A stretch of 12,856 nucleotides of DNA from an uncultured Amaricoccus sp. (GTDB lineage: Bacteria > Pseudomonadota > Alphaproteobacteria > Rhodobacterales > Rhodobacteraceae): contig NZ_CALLYO010000487.1 of NCBI RefSeq assembly GCF_937858865.1, positions 1 to 12,856 on the forward strand, in the 5' to 3' direction. This document shows, piece by piece, positions 1 to 7,515 of the stretch (position 1 is the first letter of the stretch; the number at the start of each line of letters is the position of its first letter). The position numbers and the translations under genes are program-made. Below the pieces are notes generated by a model that was given only the letters and a program-made list of their open reading frames with translations, did no database searches and was not told where the DNA came from.

Positions 1-825
1 CTCCGCCCAGGGCTTCGGGTTGGGCTCGTAGCCCCCCATGACGAGTCCGCCGACCTCCTCCTTGTAATAGGTGAGGCGGTCCGGGTCGCGGAGGGTCGGG
101 AGGTTCGGCAGGACGCCCTCGATCCGCTCGGTGATCAGATACTGGTGCTGGACGCTGACCAGCGGCACGGTGACGCCGACAGAGGCGGCGAGCTCGCGGG
201 TCCACTGGCCGGCGCAGAGGACGAGCTTCTCGCAGCCGACGGTGCCCTGGTCAGTCACGACGCCGGTAACGCGGCCGTCCGCGGTGAGGATGGCAGTGAC
301 GCGGATGTCCTCGCGGATCCGGACGCGGTGCGAGCGGGCGCCTCGAGCGAGCGCCTGGACGAGGTCGGAGGGGGAGGCCTGTCCGTCGGTGGGCAAGTAC
401 GCAGCGCCGATGACGTCGTCCACCTGCATGATCGGCCAGAGATCCTGCGCCTCCTTCGGGGTCAGAAGCTGCATCTCCAGGCCGAAGGAGCGGGCGGTGG
501 TGGCCTGGCGTTTCACTTCGGTCCAGCGGTCGGGGGTGCAGGCGAGACGGAGGCCGCCGTTCATCTTCCAGCCGGTGGAGAGGCCCGTCTCGGCTTCCAG
601 GCGGTCGTAAAGGGCAACGGAGTAGCCAAGGAGCTGGGTCACGTTGGCGTTGGTGCGGAGCTGGCCGACGAGCCCGGCGGCGTGCCAGGTGGAGCCGGAG
701 GAGAGCTTGTGGCGCTCGAGGAGGAGGACCTCGTCCTGGCCCATGGCGCCGAGGTGGTAGGCGGTGGAGCAGCCGACGATGCCGCCGCCGATGACGACGA
801 TACGGGCGGAGGAAGGCAGGGTCAT
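1..825 (-). CDS. FAD-dependent dimethylglycine/sarcosine dehydrogenase-like oxidoreductase, N-terminal part
   Basis: This frame stays open from its ATG at 825 to the window edge, giving 275 residues; the C-terminal part lies outside. Residues 8-18 form the Rossmann dinucleotide-binding turn (GGGIVG at 13-18), followed by acidic E37 at the end of the second strand, where the FAD ribose binds. STWHAAGLVGQLR follows at 46-58; in dimethylglycine and sarcosine dehydrogenases the His of this segment (H48 here) is the flavin attachment position. The family oxidatively removes N-methyl groups from dimethylglycine, sarcosine or similar amines. Full-length members of about 800 residues add a GcvT-like folate-binding domain, which cannot be checked here. 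The start overlaps the stop of the upstream kinase gene by 4 bp (ATGA), so the two are probably translationally coupled. A shorter DadA/sarcosine-oxidase type of FAD enzyme is the alternative. The family is well supported; the substrate is inferred. Confidence 0.9.
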   Translation of the reverse strand, partial: MTLPSSARIVVIGGGIVGCSTAYHLGAMGQDEVLLLERHKLSSGSTWHAAGLVGQLRTNANVTQLLGYSVALYDRLEAETGLSTGWKMNGGLRLACTPDRWTEVKRQATTARSFGLEMQLLTPKEAQDLWPIMQVDDVIGAAYLPTDGQASPSDLVQALARGARSHRVRIREDIRVTAILTADGRVTGVVTDQGTVGCEKLVLCAGQWTRELAASVGVTVPLVSVQHQYLITERIEGVLPNLPTLRDPDRLTYYKEEVGGLVMGGYEPNPKPWAE

Positions 826-1682
826 CGGAATTCCTCGAAGGCGGCCTCGAAGCGGGCGCGGTTCTCGACGGTATAGGCGGCGTAGTCGAAGTCGATCCGG
901 GAGTGGCGCTCGGAGACCATGCTCCACATGGTTTCGCGGAGGAGCGACGCGGCAGTCAGGGCGGCGGCCTGGCGGAGGAGGCCGGCGTCGGGGTCGCGGC
1001 GGTAATAGGCAGCGAGGAGGGCGGTGCGTTCGTCCTCGGTCATGCCAGCGTTGGAGGCGAGGCCGCCGAGGTCGAAGAGGGGTGTGTTGAAGCCGGCGTA
1101 TTCCCAGTCGACGAGCCAGAGGCGATGGCCATCGTCGATGAGGTTGGCAGGCAGGAGGTCGTTGTGGCCGAAGACGATCTCGACGTGGCCGGTGGCCTGC
1201 TCGAGCGTCTCGGCGGCGGCGAGGAGGGGGGCGAGGTCGTAGGGGGTGCCGCCTTCGCGGAGGGTGTGGGCGTAGTCGCGGACGACCTGGAAGGGCCAGA
1301 AGATCGGGGCGGGACCGCGCCAGTGGCGGGGGATCTCGGTGTGGCAGCGGCGGACGAGCGTGGCCAGGCGGTCGAGGTTTGCCGGGTCGCGGACGTCTTG
1401 CGCTGTGAGGGTGCGGCCTTCGATGAAGTCGATGACGAGCGCTCCTTCCTCGGCATGGCGGACGGCGGGGGAAAGGCCGGCGGCGTGGGCGGCCCGGGCG
1501 GCTTCGCGCTCGAAGCGGCGGAGGATCATGTGCTCGGGGATGTCGCCACCGATGCGGACGAGGTAGCGGCGGCCGGCGTCCTCGACGGTGAAGTTGAGGT
1601 TGGTGATGCCGCCCGCGAGCGGCTCCGGGGTGACGGAGGCGGTCCAGATCGGGAGCGTGGCGGCGCGTTCGAGGGGGGTCAT
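822..1682 (-). CDS. Choline/ethanolamine kinase-family (APH fold) phosphotransferase
   Basis: A 286-residue protein of the choline kinase / aminoglycoside phosphotransferase fold. The N-terminal lobe has a glycine-containing nucleotide loop ([10 protein letters not shown], 22-31) and a basic strand (YLVRIGG, 40-46). The catalytic Brenner motif is HNDLLPAN at 173-180 (D175 is the expected base). DWEYAG at 192-197 carries the metal-binding Asp, and DLGG follows at 204-207. The family transfers the ATP gamma-phosphate to a hydroxyl group, classically of choline or ethanolamine. The gene overlaps both neighbours by 4 bp (ATGA): the permease upstream and the FAD oxidoreductase downstream. It therefore sits in a quaternary-amine transport operon, which favours an imported amino-alcohol substrate. 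Phosphorylation of another small alcohol or a sugar cannot be excluded. Antibiotic resistance is unlikely given the context. The fold is sure; the substrate is inferred. Confidence 0.9.
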   Translation of the reverse strand: MTPLERAATLPIWTASVTPEPLAGGITNLNFTVEDAGRRYLVRIGGDIPEHMILRRFEREAARAAHAAGLSPAVRHAEEGALVIDFIEGRTLTAQDVRDPANLDRLATLVRRCHTEIPRHWRGPAPIFWPFQVVRDYAHTLREGGTPYDLAPLLAAAETLEQATGHVEIVFGHNDLLPANLIDDGHRLWLVDWEYAGFNTPLFDLGGLASNAGMTEDERTALLAAYYRRDPDAGLLRQAAALTAASLLRETMWSMVSERHSRIDFDYAAYTVENRARFEAAFEEFR

Positions 1683-3652
1683 CTCGTAAGTCCCAGGCGG
1701 GCGCGGGTGCGGGCGGCGGCGGCGGTCATCATGCGGTCAGCGATCATGGCGAGCATGGCGATACAGGCGCCGGCAACGAGGCCGGCGCCAACGTCGGCGC
1801 GGGTGAGGGCGATGTAGACCTCCTGACCCAGGTCGCGGGTGCCGACCAGCGCGGTGATGACCAGCATGGAGACGGCAAGGAGGATGGTCTGGTTGATGCC
1901 GAGGAGGATCTCGGGCAGCGCCAAGGGGAGGCGGAGCTTCAGCAGGCGCTGGCCGGGGGTGGTGCCCATGGCGCGGGTGGCCTCGACCAGGGCCGGGTCG
2001 ATCTCGCGGATGCCCAGCGCTGTGTAGCGAATGGCCGGGGCGACGGCATAGAGGACGATGGCGATCATGGCGGTGAACTCGCCGACGCGGAAGAGCATGA
2101 CGACGGGAATGAGGTAGACGAAGGAGGGGAGCGTCTGGAGGGTGTCGATGACGGGCTGGACGATGGCCCAGGTGCGTTTGCTGAGGCCTGAGGCGATGCC
2201 GATTGGCAGGCCGATGAGGGTGGCGATGAGGACGGAGGTGCCGACGAGGTAGACCGTCACCATGGCCTGTGACCAGTAGCCGGTGAAGGCGATGAAGAGG
2301 GCGAAGGCGGCGGCGATGAGGCCGCGGCGCGGACCGCCGATGGCGGTCATGGCAAGGGCGATGAGGATGGTGCCCCACCACCAGGGAATGGCGGTGAGGA
2401 CGCGGCGCACCGGGACGAGGAGGTTTACGAGGACCCAGGTCTTTATCGCCTCCAGCGTGTCGAAGAAGGTGACGTTCAGCCACTGGATGAGGCCTGCCCA
2501 GAAGGCGGAGGTGGAGATCTCGAGCCGCTCCGGGTAGTGGGCGATCACCGGAACGGCGAGCGCCAGCACCCAGAGGGCGAGGGCCGCGGCCAGGGCGGCA
2601 AGGAGGAGCCGGCCTGAACCGGGCGCGCGGGTGGCGAAGGCCTGGCTGAGCCGGTCGAGGACGATGGCGAGGAGCACGATGGCGACGCCGGCCTCGATCC
2701 CAGCGCCGATGTCGAGGCGCCGCAGCGCGGTCAGCACGTCGTACCCGAGGCCGCCGGCGCCAATCATCGAAGCGATGATGACCATGTTGAGCGAGAGCAT
2801 GATCACCTGGTTGACGCCGACCATGAGCGGAGCGCGGGCGGCGGGCAGCATGACCTTCCAGGTGAGCTGGCGCGGGGTGCAGCCAGACATGCGGCCGAAC
2901 TCGACGATCTCGGACGGGACGCCGCGCAGCGCGAGGAGGGTGATCCGGACCATGGGAGGCATGGCGTAGATCACCGTCGCGATCAGGGCGGCGACCGGGT
3001 TGAAGCCGAAGAGGATGAGGATGGGGAGGAGGTAGGCGAAGACTGGGACGGTCTGCATCGCGTCGAGGAGGGGCGCCAGCGCGCGGTCGAGGCGGGGGTG
3101 GCGCCAAGCCTCGATGCCGAGGAGGAGGGCGCCAGCGATACCAAAGGGGACGGCGACGGTGATCGAGGCCAGCGTCACCATGGCGCTCTGCCACTGGCCA
3201 AAGACGGCAAGGTAAAGGAGCGCGGCGCCGGTCAGGAGCGCGAGGCGGCGGCCACCGGCGTGCAGCGCGACGAGGGTGCCGGCGAGGGTCACGGCAAACC
3301 AGGGGAGCGGCGGCAGCAGCTGGACGGCGGCGGAGCCCTCGCCGCGCATGAGGCCAGTGGCGAGGAGCGAGGTGGCAGCGGTCAGGGGAACGGAGAGAAG
3401 GGCGGAGAGCGCGCGGGTGAGGTCGCGGAAGGTGACCGGGCCGAGGCGGGCGTCGGTGACGAGCCAGTCCATGAAGGCGGAGAGCCAAGCGGCGAGCGGC
3501 AGATGGAGGGTCGCGGGGACATCCTTCCAGAGGCCGGTGAGGATGCCGCGCGGGAGATGGGCGAAGGCGATGGTGGCGATGAGGAGGAGGAGCCAGAGCA
3601 GGCGGCCGGGCCAGGGGCTGCGGGCGGCGGCGGGGAGGATGACGGTGGTCAT
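1679..3652 (-). CDS. Quaternary-amine ABC transporter permease, two fused ProW-type domains
   Basis: An inner-membrane permease of 657 residues, roughly twice the length of a single-domain ProW/OpuAB permease. It has two homologous halves. Residues about 197-337 ([11 protein letters not shown] at 200-210, coupling loop about 249-275, [18 protein letters not shown] at 301-318) align with about 503-641 ([11 protein letters not shown], coupling loop about 555-580, [18 protein letters not shown]). Each half therefore carries its own ATPase-contacting EAA-type loop, and one polypeptide can supply the whole pore. An extra hydrophobic segment lies near residues 17-33. It acts with the ATPase and binding protein upstream. 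Start: the ATG at 3652 gives [10 protein letters not shown] but has no clear ribosome site. An in-frame ATG at 3733 is preceded by AAGGA at 4-nt spacing and would add 27 Arg/Pro-rich residues encoded by a hairpin-rich spacer. The choice is open. The stop overlaps the downstream kinase start. Confidence 0.92.
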   Translation of the reverse strand: MTTVILPAAARSPWPGRLLWLLLLIATIAFAHLPRGILTGLWKDVPATLHLPLAAWLSAFMDWLVTDARLGPVTFRDLTRALSALLSVPLTAATSLLATGLMRGEGSAAVQLLPPLPWFAVTLAGTLVALHAGGRRLALLTGAALLYLAVFGQWQSAMVTLASITVAVPFGIAGALLLGIEAWRHPRLDRALAPLLDAMQTVPVFAYLLPILILFGFNPVAALIATVIYAMPPMVRITLLALRGVPSEIVEFGRMSGCTPRQLTWKVMLPAARAPLMVGVNQVIMLSLNMVIIASMIGAGGLGYDVLTALRRLDIGAGIEAGVAIVLLAIVLDRLSQAFATRAPGSGRLLLAALAAALALWVLALAVPVIAHYPERLEISTSAFWAGLIQWLNVTFFDTLEAIKTWVLVNLLVPVRRVLTAIPWWWGTILIALAMTAIGGPRRGLIAAAFALFIAFTGYWSQAMVTVYLVGTSVLIATLIGLPIGIASGLSKRTWAIVQPVIDTLQTLPSFVYLIPVVMLFRVGEFTAMIAIVLYAVAPAIRYTALGIREIDPALVEATRAMGTTPGQRLLKLRLPLALPEILLGINQTILLAVSMLVITALVGTRDLGQEVYIALTRADVGAGLVAGACIAMLAMIADRMMTAAAARTRARLGLTR

Positions 3653-3824
3653 CGGGCGGGGCCCGCGGCGCGAGGCGCAGCTTGCGCCGCGCGGCGGCCT
3701 TTGCCGCCACGAGGTGCGCGCGGGTGCGCGCATTGTTTCCTTGCTCGTTTTCCGCCTGTTGGCGGAAACCGACTGCTCTCCAGGTTAGCAAACCTGCATG
3801 AGACCCGCGGGGCGCGCGGGACGA
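3653..3824 (-). repeat. Hairpin-rich intercistronic spacer inside the transporter operon
   Basis: The ATPase and permease genes are separated by 172 bp, while every other junction in this operon is 6 bp or an overlap. The spacer holds at least four perfect inverted repeats. CAGGTT/AACCTG at 3781-3796 has a 4-nt loop. TTTCCGCC/GGCGGAAA at 3749-3768 has an 8-bp stem and 4-nt loop. GGCGGC/GCCGCC lies around 3694-3709. GGCGCA/TGCGCC lies around 3675-3689, with outer GCG/CGC pairing. The arrangement resembles REP/BIME-like dispersed elements, which often protect or attenuate mRNA inside operons. None of the hairpins is followed by a U-run on the minus strand, so a strong intrinsic terminator is not indicated. 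Part of the spacer could be translated if the permease starts at 3733. That it is a dispersed repeat is inferred; only one copy is visible here. Confidence 0.55.
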
Positions 3825-4856
3825 TCACGGGCGGCCTTCCAGGAGCACGGCCATCACCTCGGCGCGGCCGAGCTGGCCGATCGTCTTACCCTCCTCGGTC
3901 ACGGCGAAGGGCTGGGCGGAGGCTTCCACCTCGCGGGCAAAGTCGGCGACCTTGGTCTTGGCCTCGACGGTGCCGGCGGTGAGGGTGCCGTCGAGGGGGC
4001 GCATGATGGCGCGGGCGGTGAGGATGCGGGCGCGGGGAGCGTCGCGGGTGAAGGCGGCGACGTAGGGGTCGGCGGGGGCGAGGACGAGTTCCTCGGCGGT
4101 GCCGGACTGCACGATGCGGCCGTCGCGCATTATGGCGATGCGGTCGGCGAGGCGGATCGCCTCGTCGAAGTCGTGGGTGATGAAGACGATGGTCTTGTGG
4201 AGGGTCGCCTGCAGCCGCATGAACTCGTTCTGCATCTCGCGGCGGATGAGCGGGTCGAGGGCGGAGAAGGGCTCGTCGAGGAACCAGACTTCGGGGCCGA
4301 CGGCGAGCGAGCGGGCGATGCCGACGCGCTGCTGCTGGCCGCCGGATAGCTCGCGCGGGAGGTTCTGCTCGCGGCCCTTGAGGCCGACGAGCTCGATCAT
4401 CTCGCGGGCGCGGGCCTCGCGTTCGGGGCGGGCGATGCCCTGAACCTCGAGCGGAAAGGCGACGTTGCGGAGCACCGAGAGGTGCGGCAGCAGGGCGAAA
4501 TTCTGGAAGACCATGCCCATGCGGTGGCGGCGGATCTCGATCAGCTCGCGGTCGGAGGCACGGCGGAGGTCCTGGCCATCGAAGCGGACTTCGCCGGCGG
4601 TAGGCTCGATGAGGCGCGAGAGGCAGCGGACGAGGGTGGATTTGCCCGAGCCGGAGAGGCCCATGATGACGAAGATCTCGCCCGGGCGGACAGCGAGGGT
4701 GGCGTCGATCACGGCCGGGGTGAGGCCGGCGGCGGCGAGCTCTTCCGCGGTGGGCGCGGGCGTCCGGGCGAGGAAGGACTCGGCGACGCTCTCGGAGCCG
4801 GGGGCGAAGAGCTTCCAGAGGCCGCGGCACGCGATCTTAGGCTCGTCCGCGGCCAT
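3825..4856 (-). CDS. Quaternary-amine ABC transporter ATP-binding protein (ProV/OpuAA family)
   Basis: A 343-residue cytoplasmic ATPase that powers uptake through the permease encoded next. The nucleotide-binding motifs are complete: Walker A GLSGSGKST at 66-74, Q-loop Q118, signature LSGGQQQR at 170-177, Walker B WFLDEP at 191-196 with catalytic E195, D-loop SALD at 198-201 and H-loop H228. The N-terminal extension of about 55 residues before Walker A is characteristic of the ProV/OpuAA group. ProV proteins of about 400 residues end in two CBS domains that sense ionic strength. Here only about 70 residues follow the core (from about 275), ending in PFAVTEEGKTIGQLGR and a short helix, which looks like part of a CBS unit. 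Osmotic gating may therefore be weakened, in line with a catabolic transporter. The start lies 6 bp after the binding-protein stop, with only a weak ribosome site. Confidence 0.95.
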   Translation of the reverse strand: MAADEPKIACRGLWKLFAPGSESVAESFLARTPAPTAEELAAAGLTPAVIDATLAVRPGEIFVIMGLSGSGKSTLVRCLSRLIEPTAGEVRFDGQDLRRASDRELIEIRRHRMGMVFQNFALLPHLSVLRNVAFPLEVQGIARPEREARAREMIELVGLKGREQNLPRELSGGQQQRVGIARSLAVGPEVWFLDEPFSALDPLIRREMQNEFMRLQATLHKTIVFITHDFDEAIRLADRIAIMRDGRIVQSGTAEELVLAPADPYVAAFTRDAPRARILTARAIMRPLDGTLTAGTVEAKTKVADFAREVEASAQPFAVTEEGKTIGQLGRAEVMAVLLEGRP

Positions 4857-4862
4857 CCGGGG

Positions 4863-5816
4863 CTACTGGCCGATCCAGGGTTTCCAGCGCGCCTCGTTGG
4901 CGGCCATCCAGCCGTCGACGACCTCCTCGAGCTTCTTTCCGTCGAGGTCGACAGCGGCGATCATCTGGCCCATCTCGGTATTGTCGAGCTTGAAGTTCTC
5001 GATCGCCGCCTTGGCGGAGGGCCACTTGTCGGCGAGGCCGGCCCAGGCGACCTTCCAGATCGGGCCGCGCGGCTTGGCGCAGTCGTGGGTGGCGTTGGGG
5101 TTCACGCCCCAGGCCGGGTCCGTGTAGCAGGCGGGCTCGTAGGGCGGGAAGGCGACCCATTCGCCCTCGTATTTGATCGGCGCCCAGTGCGGGGCGTAGA
5201 TCCAGAGCATAATCGGGTCCTGGCGCTGGTAGGCCGACTCGAGCTCGGCGAAGAGGGCGGCGTCGGTGCCGGCGTGGATCACCTGGAAGGGGAGCTCGAG
5301 GGCGGCGATGCGTTCCTCGTCGAAGCCACCCCAGGTGACCGGGCCGCCGAGGTAGCGGCCGTCGGGAAGCGTGTCGGGGGTGGCGAAGGCCTCGGCGCAG
5401 TCGGGCTCGAGCAGCGCCTGCCAGTCGGGGAGGCCGGGGCAGGCCTCCTTCATGTAGGAGGGGTACCACCATTCCTCGATGGCCTGCATGCCGTTCTCGC
5501 CCAGGTTGACGACTTGGCCCGTGGCGGTGGCCTCGTCCATCGCCTCGCGGCCGGTCGTCTCCCAGATCTCCATCGCGACGTGCAGGTCGCCGGTCTTCAG
5601 GCCGGCGAACTGGGCGAGGTAGTCGGCCTGGACGTACTCGACGTTGAGGCCAGCCTTCTCCAGCACCTCGCCCATGATGTGGGTGGTGATGAGCTGGCCG
5701 GTCCAGTCGTGCAGCGTCAGGCGGATCGGGTCGGGGGAATCCTGGGCGCTGGCGGCGAGCGCCGCGCTCAGGAGTGCGCCGGTGAGCGCGGTGGTCGCGA
5801 GGCTGCGTCGGTTCAT
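4863..5816 (-). CDS. Periplasmic quaternary-amine/TMAO-type substrate-binding protein
   Basis: First gene of the minus-strand operon, encoding a 317-residue secreted receptor that delivers ligand to the ABC transporter. Residues 1-24 form a Sec signal peptide (MNRRS, hydrophobic core, ASA|Q cleavage). The mature protein has the OpuAC/ProX-type pattern LTLHDWTGQLITTHIMGEVL (33-52), the segment HVAMEIWETTGREAM (79-93) and many aromatic residues (W85, W116, W117, Y118, W205, W211). Such an aromatic set suits a cage around a methylated ammonium group. Four cysteines (126, 140, 230, 246) could form two disulfides in the periplasm. The pattern is close to what I know of glycine betaine, choline and TMAO (TmoX-like) receptors, and the ligand cannot be chosen from sequence alone. 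The ATG at 5816 is preferred over an in-frame start at 5861 because GGAGG lies 6 nt upstream and a clean signal peptide follows directly. Confidence 0.93.
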   Translation of the reverse strand: MNRRSLATTALTGALLSAALAASAQDSPDPIRLTLHDWTGQLITTHIMGEVLEKAGLNVEYVQADYLAQFAGLKTGDLHVAMEIWETTGREAMDEATATGQVVNLGENGMQAIEEWWYPSYMKEACPGLPDWQALLEPDCAEAFATPDTLPDGRYLGGPVTWGGFDEERIAALELPFQVIHAGTDAALFAELESAYQRQDPIMLWIYAPHWAPIKYEGEWVAFPPYEPACYTDPAWGVNPNATHDCAKPRGPIWKVAWAGLADKWPSAKAAIENFKLDNTEMGQMIAAVDLDGKKLEEVVDGWMAANEARWKPWIGQ

Positions 5817-5822
5817 CGTTCT

Positions 5823-5827
5823 CCTCC
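5823..5827 (-). promoter_or_regulatory. Ribosome binding site of the substrate-binding protein gene
   Basis: Read on the minus strand this is GGAGG within GGGAGGAG, six nucleotides before the ATG at 5816. It is the strongest ribosome site of the operon and fixes the receptor start. Downstream genes have weak sites and rely on close spacing, which fits the usual excess of receptor over membrane components. Confidence 0.75.
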
Positions 5828-5860
5828 CTGTCCGGCCACCGGGGCCGTGCCTTTGGCGCA

Positions 5861-5889
5861 AGGTTCGCCGCGGGCCGTTGGGGCGTCAA
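5861..5889 (-). promoter_or_regulatory. Candidate promoter of the transporter operon
   Basis: The 87-bp gap between the methyltransferase stop and the receptor start contains TTGACG (5889-5884 on the minus strand), a good -35 match, next to the only A/T-rich run of the gap (5890-5897). At 17-bp spacing the -10 is only GAACCT, a poor match. The operon may therefore need an activator or an alternative sigma factor, or may be read through from the methyltransferase gene. Confidence 0.3.
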
Positions 5890-5903
5890 CAATTTTTCCG
5901 CGA

Positions 5904-6524
5904 TCAGGTGCGGCGGAGCACCAGGCTGCGGCTCGGGTCGTTGCCGGGGCGGCCGGGCATCGAGCTGTAGGGCGGGGTCGCGTCGAGAGGTGCCACCCTG
6001 CCCTCCCCCGCCAGCGCCTCGATGCGGGCGGAGAAGCCCGACTGCCAGGTCTTGTCCTTGACGGTGAGGACGAGGATGCCGCCGGGGCGGACGACGCGGA
6101 GGAGCTCGTCGAGGCCCTCGGGGCCGACGTGGCCGGTGGTGAAGACGCCGGCGCAGACGCAGCCGGCGAAGCGGGCGTCCTCGAAGGGGAGGCGGCGGGT
6201 GAGGTCGGCCTGGAGCAGGCGGTCGTAGACGCCCTTGGCGGCGGCGACGGCGAGCATGCCGGGGGAGAGATCGATCGCTTCGACAGAGGCATAGCCGATG
6301 ATCTTCAGCCATTCGCCGAGCAGGCCGGTACCGGCGCCAGCGTCGAGGATGGGGCCGGTGGGGGGCAGGTGGCGGGCGAGAAGCGCGAGGCAGACGGTGG
6401 GGTGGCGGTAGCCGAGGGCGGCCATCTCGGCGTCGTAGGTCGCGGCCCAGGCGTCGTAGGTGCGGGCGATCTCGGCGGTGGTGGTGGCGGCGTAGACGGC
6501 GTCGAGCTTGTCGGCTTCGCTCAA
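5904..6524 (-). CDS. Class I SAM-dependent methyltransferase, probable TTG start
   Basis: A 206-residue soluble methyltransferase. Motif I is ILDAGAGTG (59-67); the acidic residue closing strand 2 lies in VEAIDLSPGM (81-90, D85). LLQADLTRRLPFEDARF (103-119) matches motif II, and LLRVVRPGGILVLTVKD (141-157) the post-II and motif III region. The N-terminal YDAWAATYDAEM (23-34) is the substrate/SAM lid found in many small-molecule methyltransferases and in the METTL27-like group. The frame starts at a TTG with GGGAGGG about 6 nt upstream. The next ATG (residue 34) would remove the lid, so TTG is preferred. The gene lies 87 bp upstream of, and on the same strand as, the amine transporter operon, and diverges from a kinase gene. 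N-methylation of an amine is possible but unproven; the acceptor is unknown. Confidence 0.85.
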   Translation of the reverse strand: MSEADKLDAVYAATTTAEIARTYDAWAATYDAEMAALGYRHPTVCLALLARHLPPTGPILDAGAGTGLLGEWLKIIGYASVEAIDLSPGMLAVAAAKGVYDRLLQADLTRRLPFEDARFAGCVCAGVFTTGHVGPEGLDELLRVVRPGGILVLTVKDKTWQSGFSARIEALAGEGRVAPLDATPPYSSMPGRPGNDPSRSLVLRRT

Positions 6525-6603
6525 GGGGGACCCTCCCGGTTGACGGCGCGGCGGCGAGCATAGTCATCTCGCCGGGGCGAGGGAAAGCCCCGGGGGGACG
6601 GCG
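6525..6603. promoter_or_regulatory. Divergent control region with a 21-bp dyad
   Basis: These 79 bp separate the start codons of the methyltransferase (minus) and the second kinase (plus). On the plus strand TTGACG (6540-6545) is a good -35, with weak -10 options around CATAGT/TAGTCA (6559-6566). Over that -10 sits an inverted repeat, GGCGAG at 6553-6558 and CTCGCC at 6568-6573, with a 9-bp spacer. This is a typical size for a dimeric repressor site. A further short repeat CGGGGC/GCCCCG (6573-6592) precedes the kinase start. No regulator gene is adjacent, so the cognate protein is unknown. Confidence 0.4.
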
Positions 6604-7515
6604 ATGCAGACGGCGGAAGACGAGGTGCGCGCGGCGATGGCGCTGATCCCGGGGCGGGGGCCGGTCGGGACGGTGGAGCGGCTCGGGGGGCTGACCAACC
6701 GGGTCTACCGGGTGGAGGCGGGCGGCGAGACGGTGGTGCTGCGCATCCCCGGCGAGGGGACGGAGGCCTATATCGACCGCGCGGTCGAGGCGGCGAACGC
6801 TCGGGCGGCGGCGGCGGCGGGAGTGTCGCCCGAGGTGCTGCACGTCGATCCGGGACGGGGGCTGATGCTGACGCGGCTGGTGGAGGGGCGGACGATGACG
6901 CCGGCGCTCTTCCGCGAGCCGGGGGCGCCGGCGCGGGCGGCGGCGGCCTTCGCCCGGCTGCACCGGAGCGGGGTGCGGTTCGAGTTCCGATTCGATCTCT
7001 TCGCCATGATCGAGGAATATCTGCGGGTGCTGGCGCCGATGCGGGTGACGCTGCCCGAGGGGTATCATGCGGCGGTGGCGGAGGCGGAGGCGGTCCGGGC
7101 GGCGCTCGACGCGCGGCCGGCGGCGCTGGCGCCCTGCCACTGCGATCCGCTCTGCGAGAACTTCCTCGATACCGGGGAGCGGATGTGGATCGTGGACTGG
7201 GAGTATTCCGGGATGAACGATCCGCTCTGGGACCTCGGCGACCTAGCGGTCGAGGGGGAGTTCGGGGCGGCACAGGAGGAGGAGATGCTGGCGGCCTACT
7301 TCGGGCGGGCGCCGACCGCAGCGGAGCGGGGGCGGGTCGTCGCCTACAAGGCGATGTGTGACCTGCTCTGGACGCTCTGGGGGCTCATCCAGCATGGCAA
7401 CGGCAACCCGGCGGATGATTTCTGGGCTTATGCGACCAACCGGTTCGAGCGCTGCCGGCGGCTGATGGCGAGCGAAGGGTTCGCCGGGCACCTCGCGGCG
7501 GTGCGGACGGGCTGA
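6604..7515 (+). CDS. Second choline/ethanolamine kinase-family (APH fold) phosphotransferase
   Basis: A 303-residue kinase of the same superfamily as the one at 822-1682 but clearly diverged. The N-lobe shows the nucleotide loop LGGLTNRVYRV (28-38) and VVLRIPG (44-50), with TEAYIDRAVEAAN (53-65) as the helix giving the conserved acidic partner. The catalytic loop is HCDPLCENFL at 179-188 (D181), followed by IVDWEYSGMNDPLWDLGDL at 196-214 with metal-ligand D198. The GLTNRVY, WEYSGMNDPLWDLG and R-I-PG-GTE patterns are close to LicA/choline-kinase-type enzymes, more so than in the other copy. It therefore probably phosphorylates choline or a related amino-alcohol. Its start follows a G-rich but imperfect ribosome site. 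Its codons end mainly in G, opposite to the C-ending first copy. Substrate choice (choline, ethanolamine or another alcohol) remains open. Confidence 0.9.
   Translation: MQTAEDEVRAAMALIPGRGPVGTVERLGGLTNRVYRVEAGGETVVLRIPGEGTEAYIDRAVEAANARAAAAAGVSPEVLHVDPGRGLMLTRLVEGRTMTPALFREPGAPARAAAAFARLHRSGVRFEFRFDLFAMIEEYLRVLAPMRVTLPEGYHAAVAEAEAVRAALDARPAALAPCHCDPLCENFLDTGERMWIVDWEYSGMNDPLWDLGDLAVEGEFGAAQEEEMLAAYFGRAPTAAERGRVVAYKAMCDLLWTLWGLIQHGNGNPADDFWAYATNRFERCRRLMASEGFAGHLAAVRTG

Noticed and set aside
822..1682. Aminoglycoside resistance gene
   Set aside because: The fold is shared, but the operon with an amine transporter and an N-demethylase-like enzyme favours amino-alcohol metabolism.
1737..3791. 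Alternative 684-codon minus frame overlapping the permease
   Set aside because: The Arg/Pro/His-rich translation lacks membrane segments; the other frame shows two clear permease domains.
4482..6563. Plus-strand open frame of 693 codons opposite the ATPase, receptor and methyltransferase
   Set aside because: The Gly/Ala/Glu-rich translation has no motif, while all three minus-strand genes have complete family motifs.
4837..7140. Minus-strand open frame of 767 codons spanning receptor, methyltransferase and second kinase
   Set aside because: It runs out of frame through same-strand genes and antisense to the kinase, and is Arg/Pro-rich without any recognisable domain.
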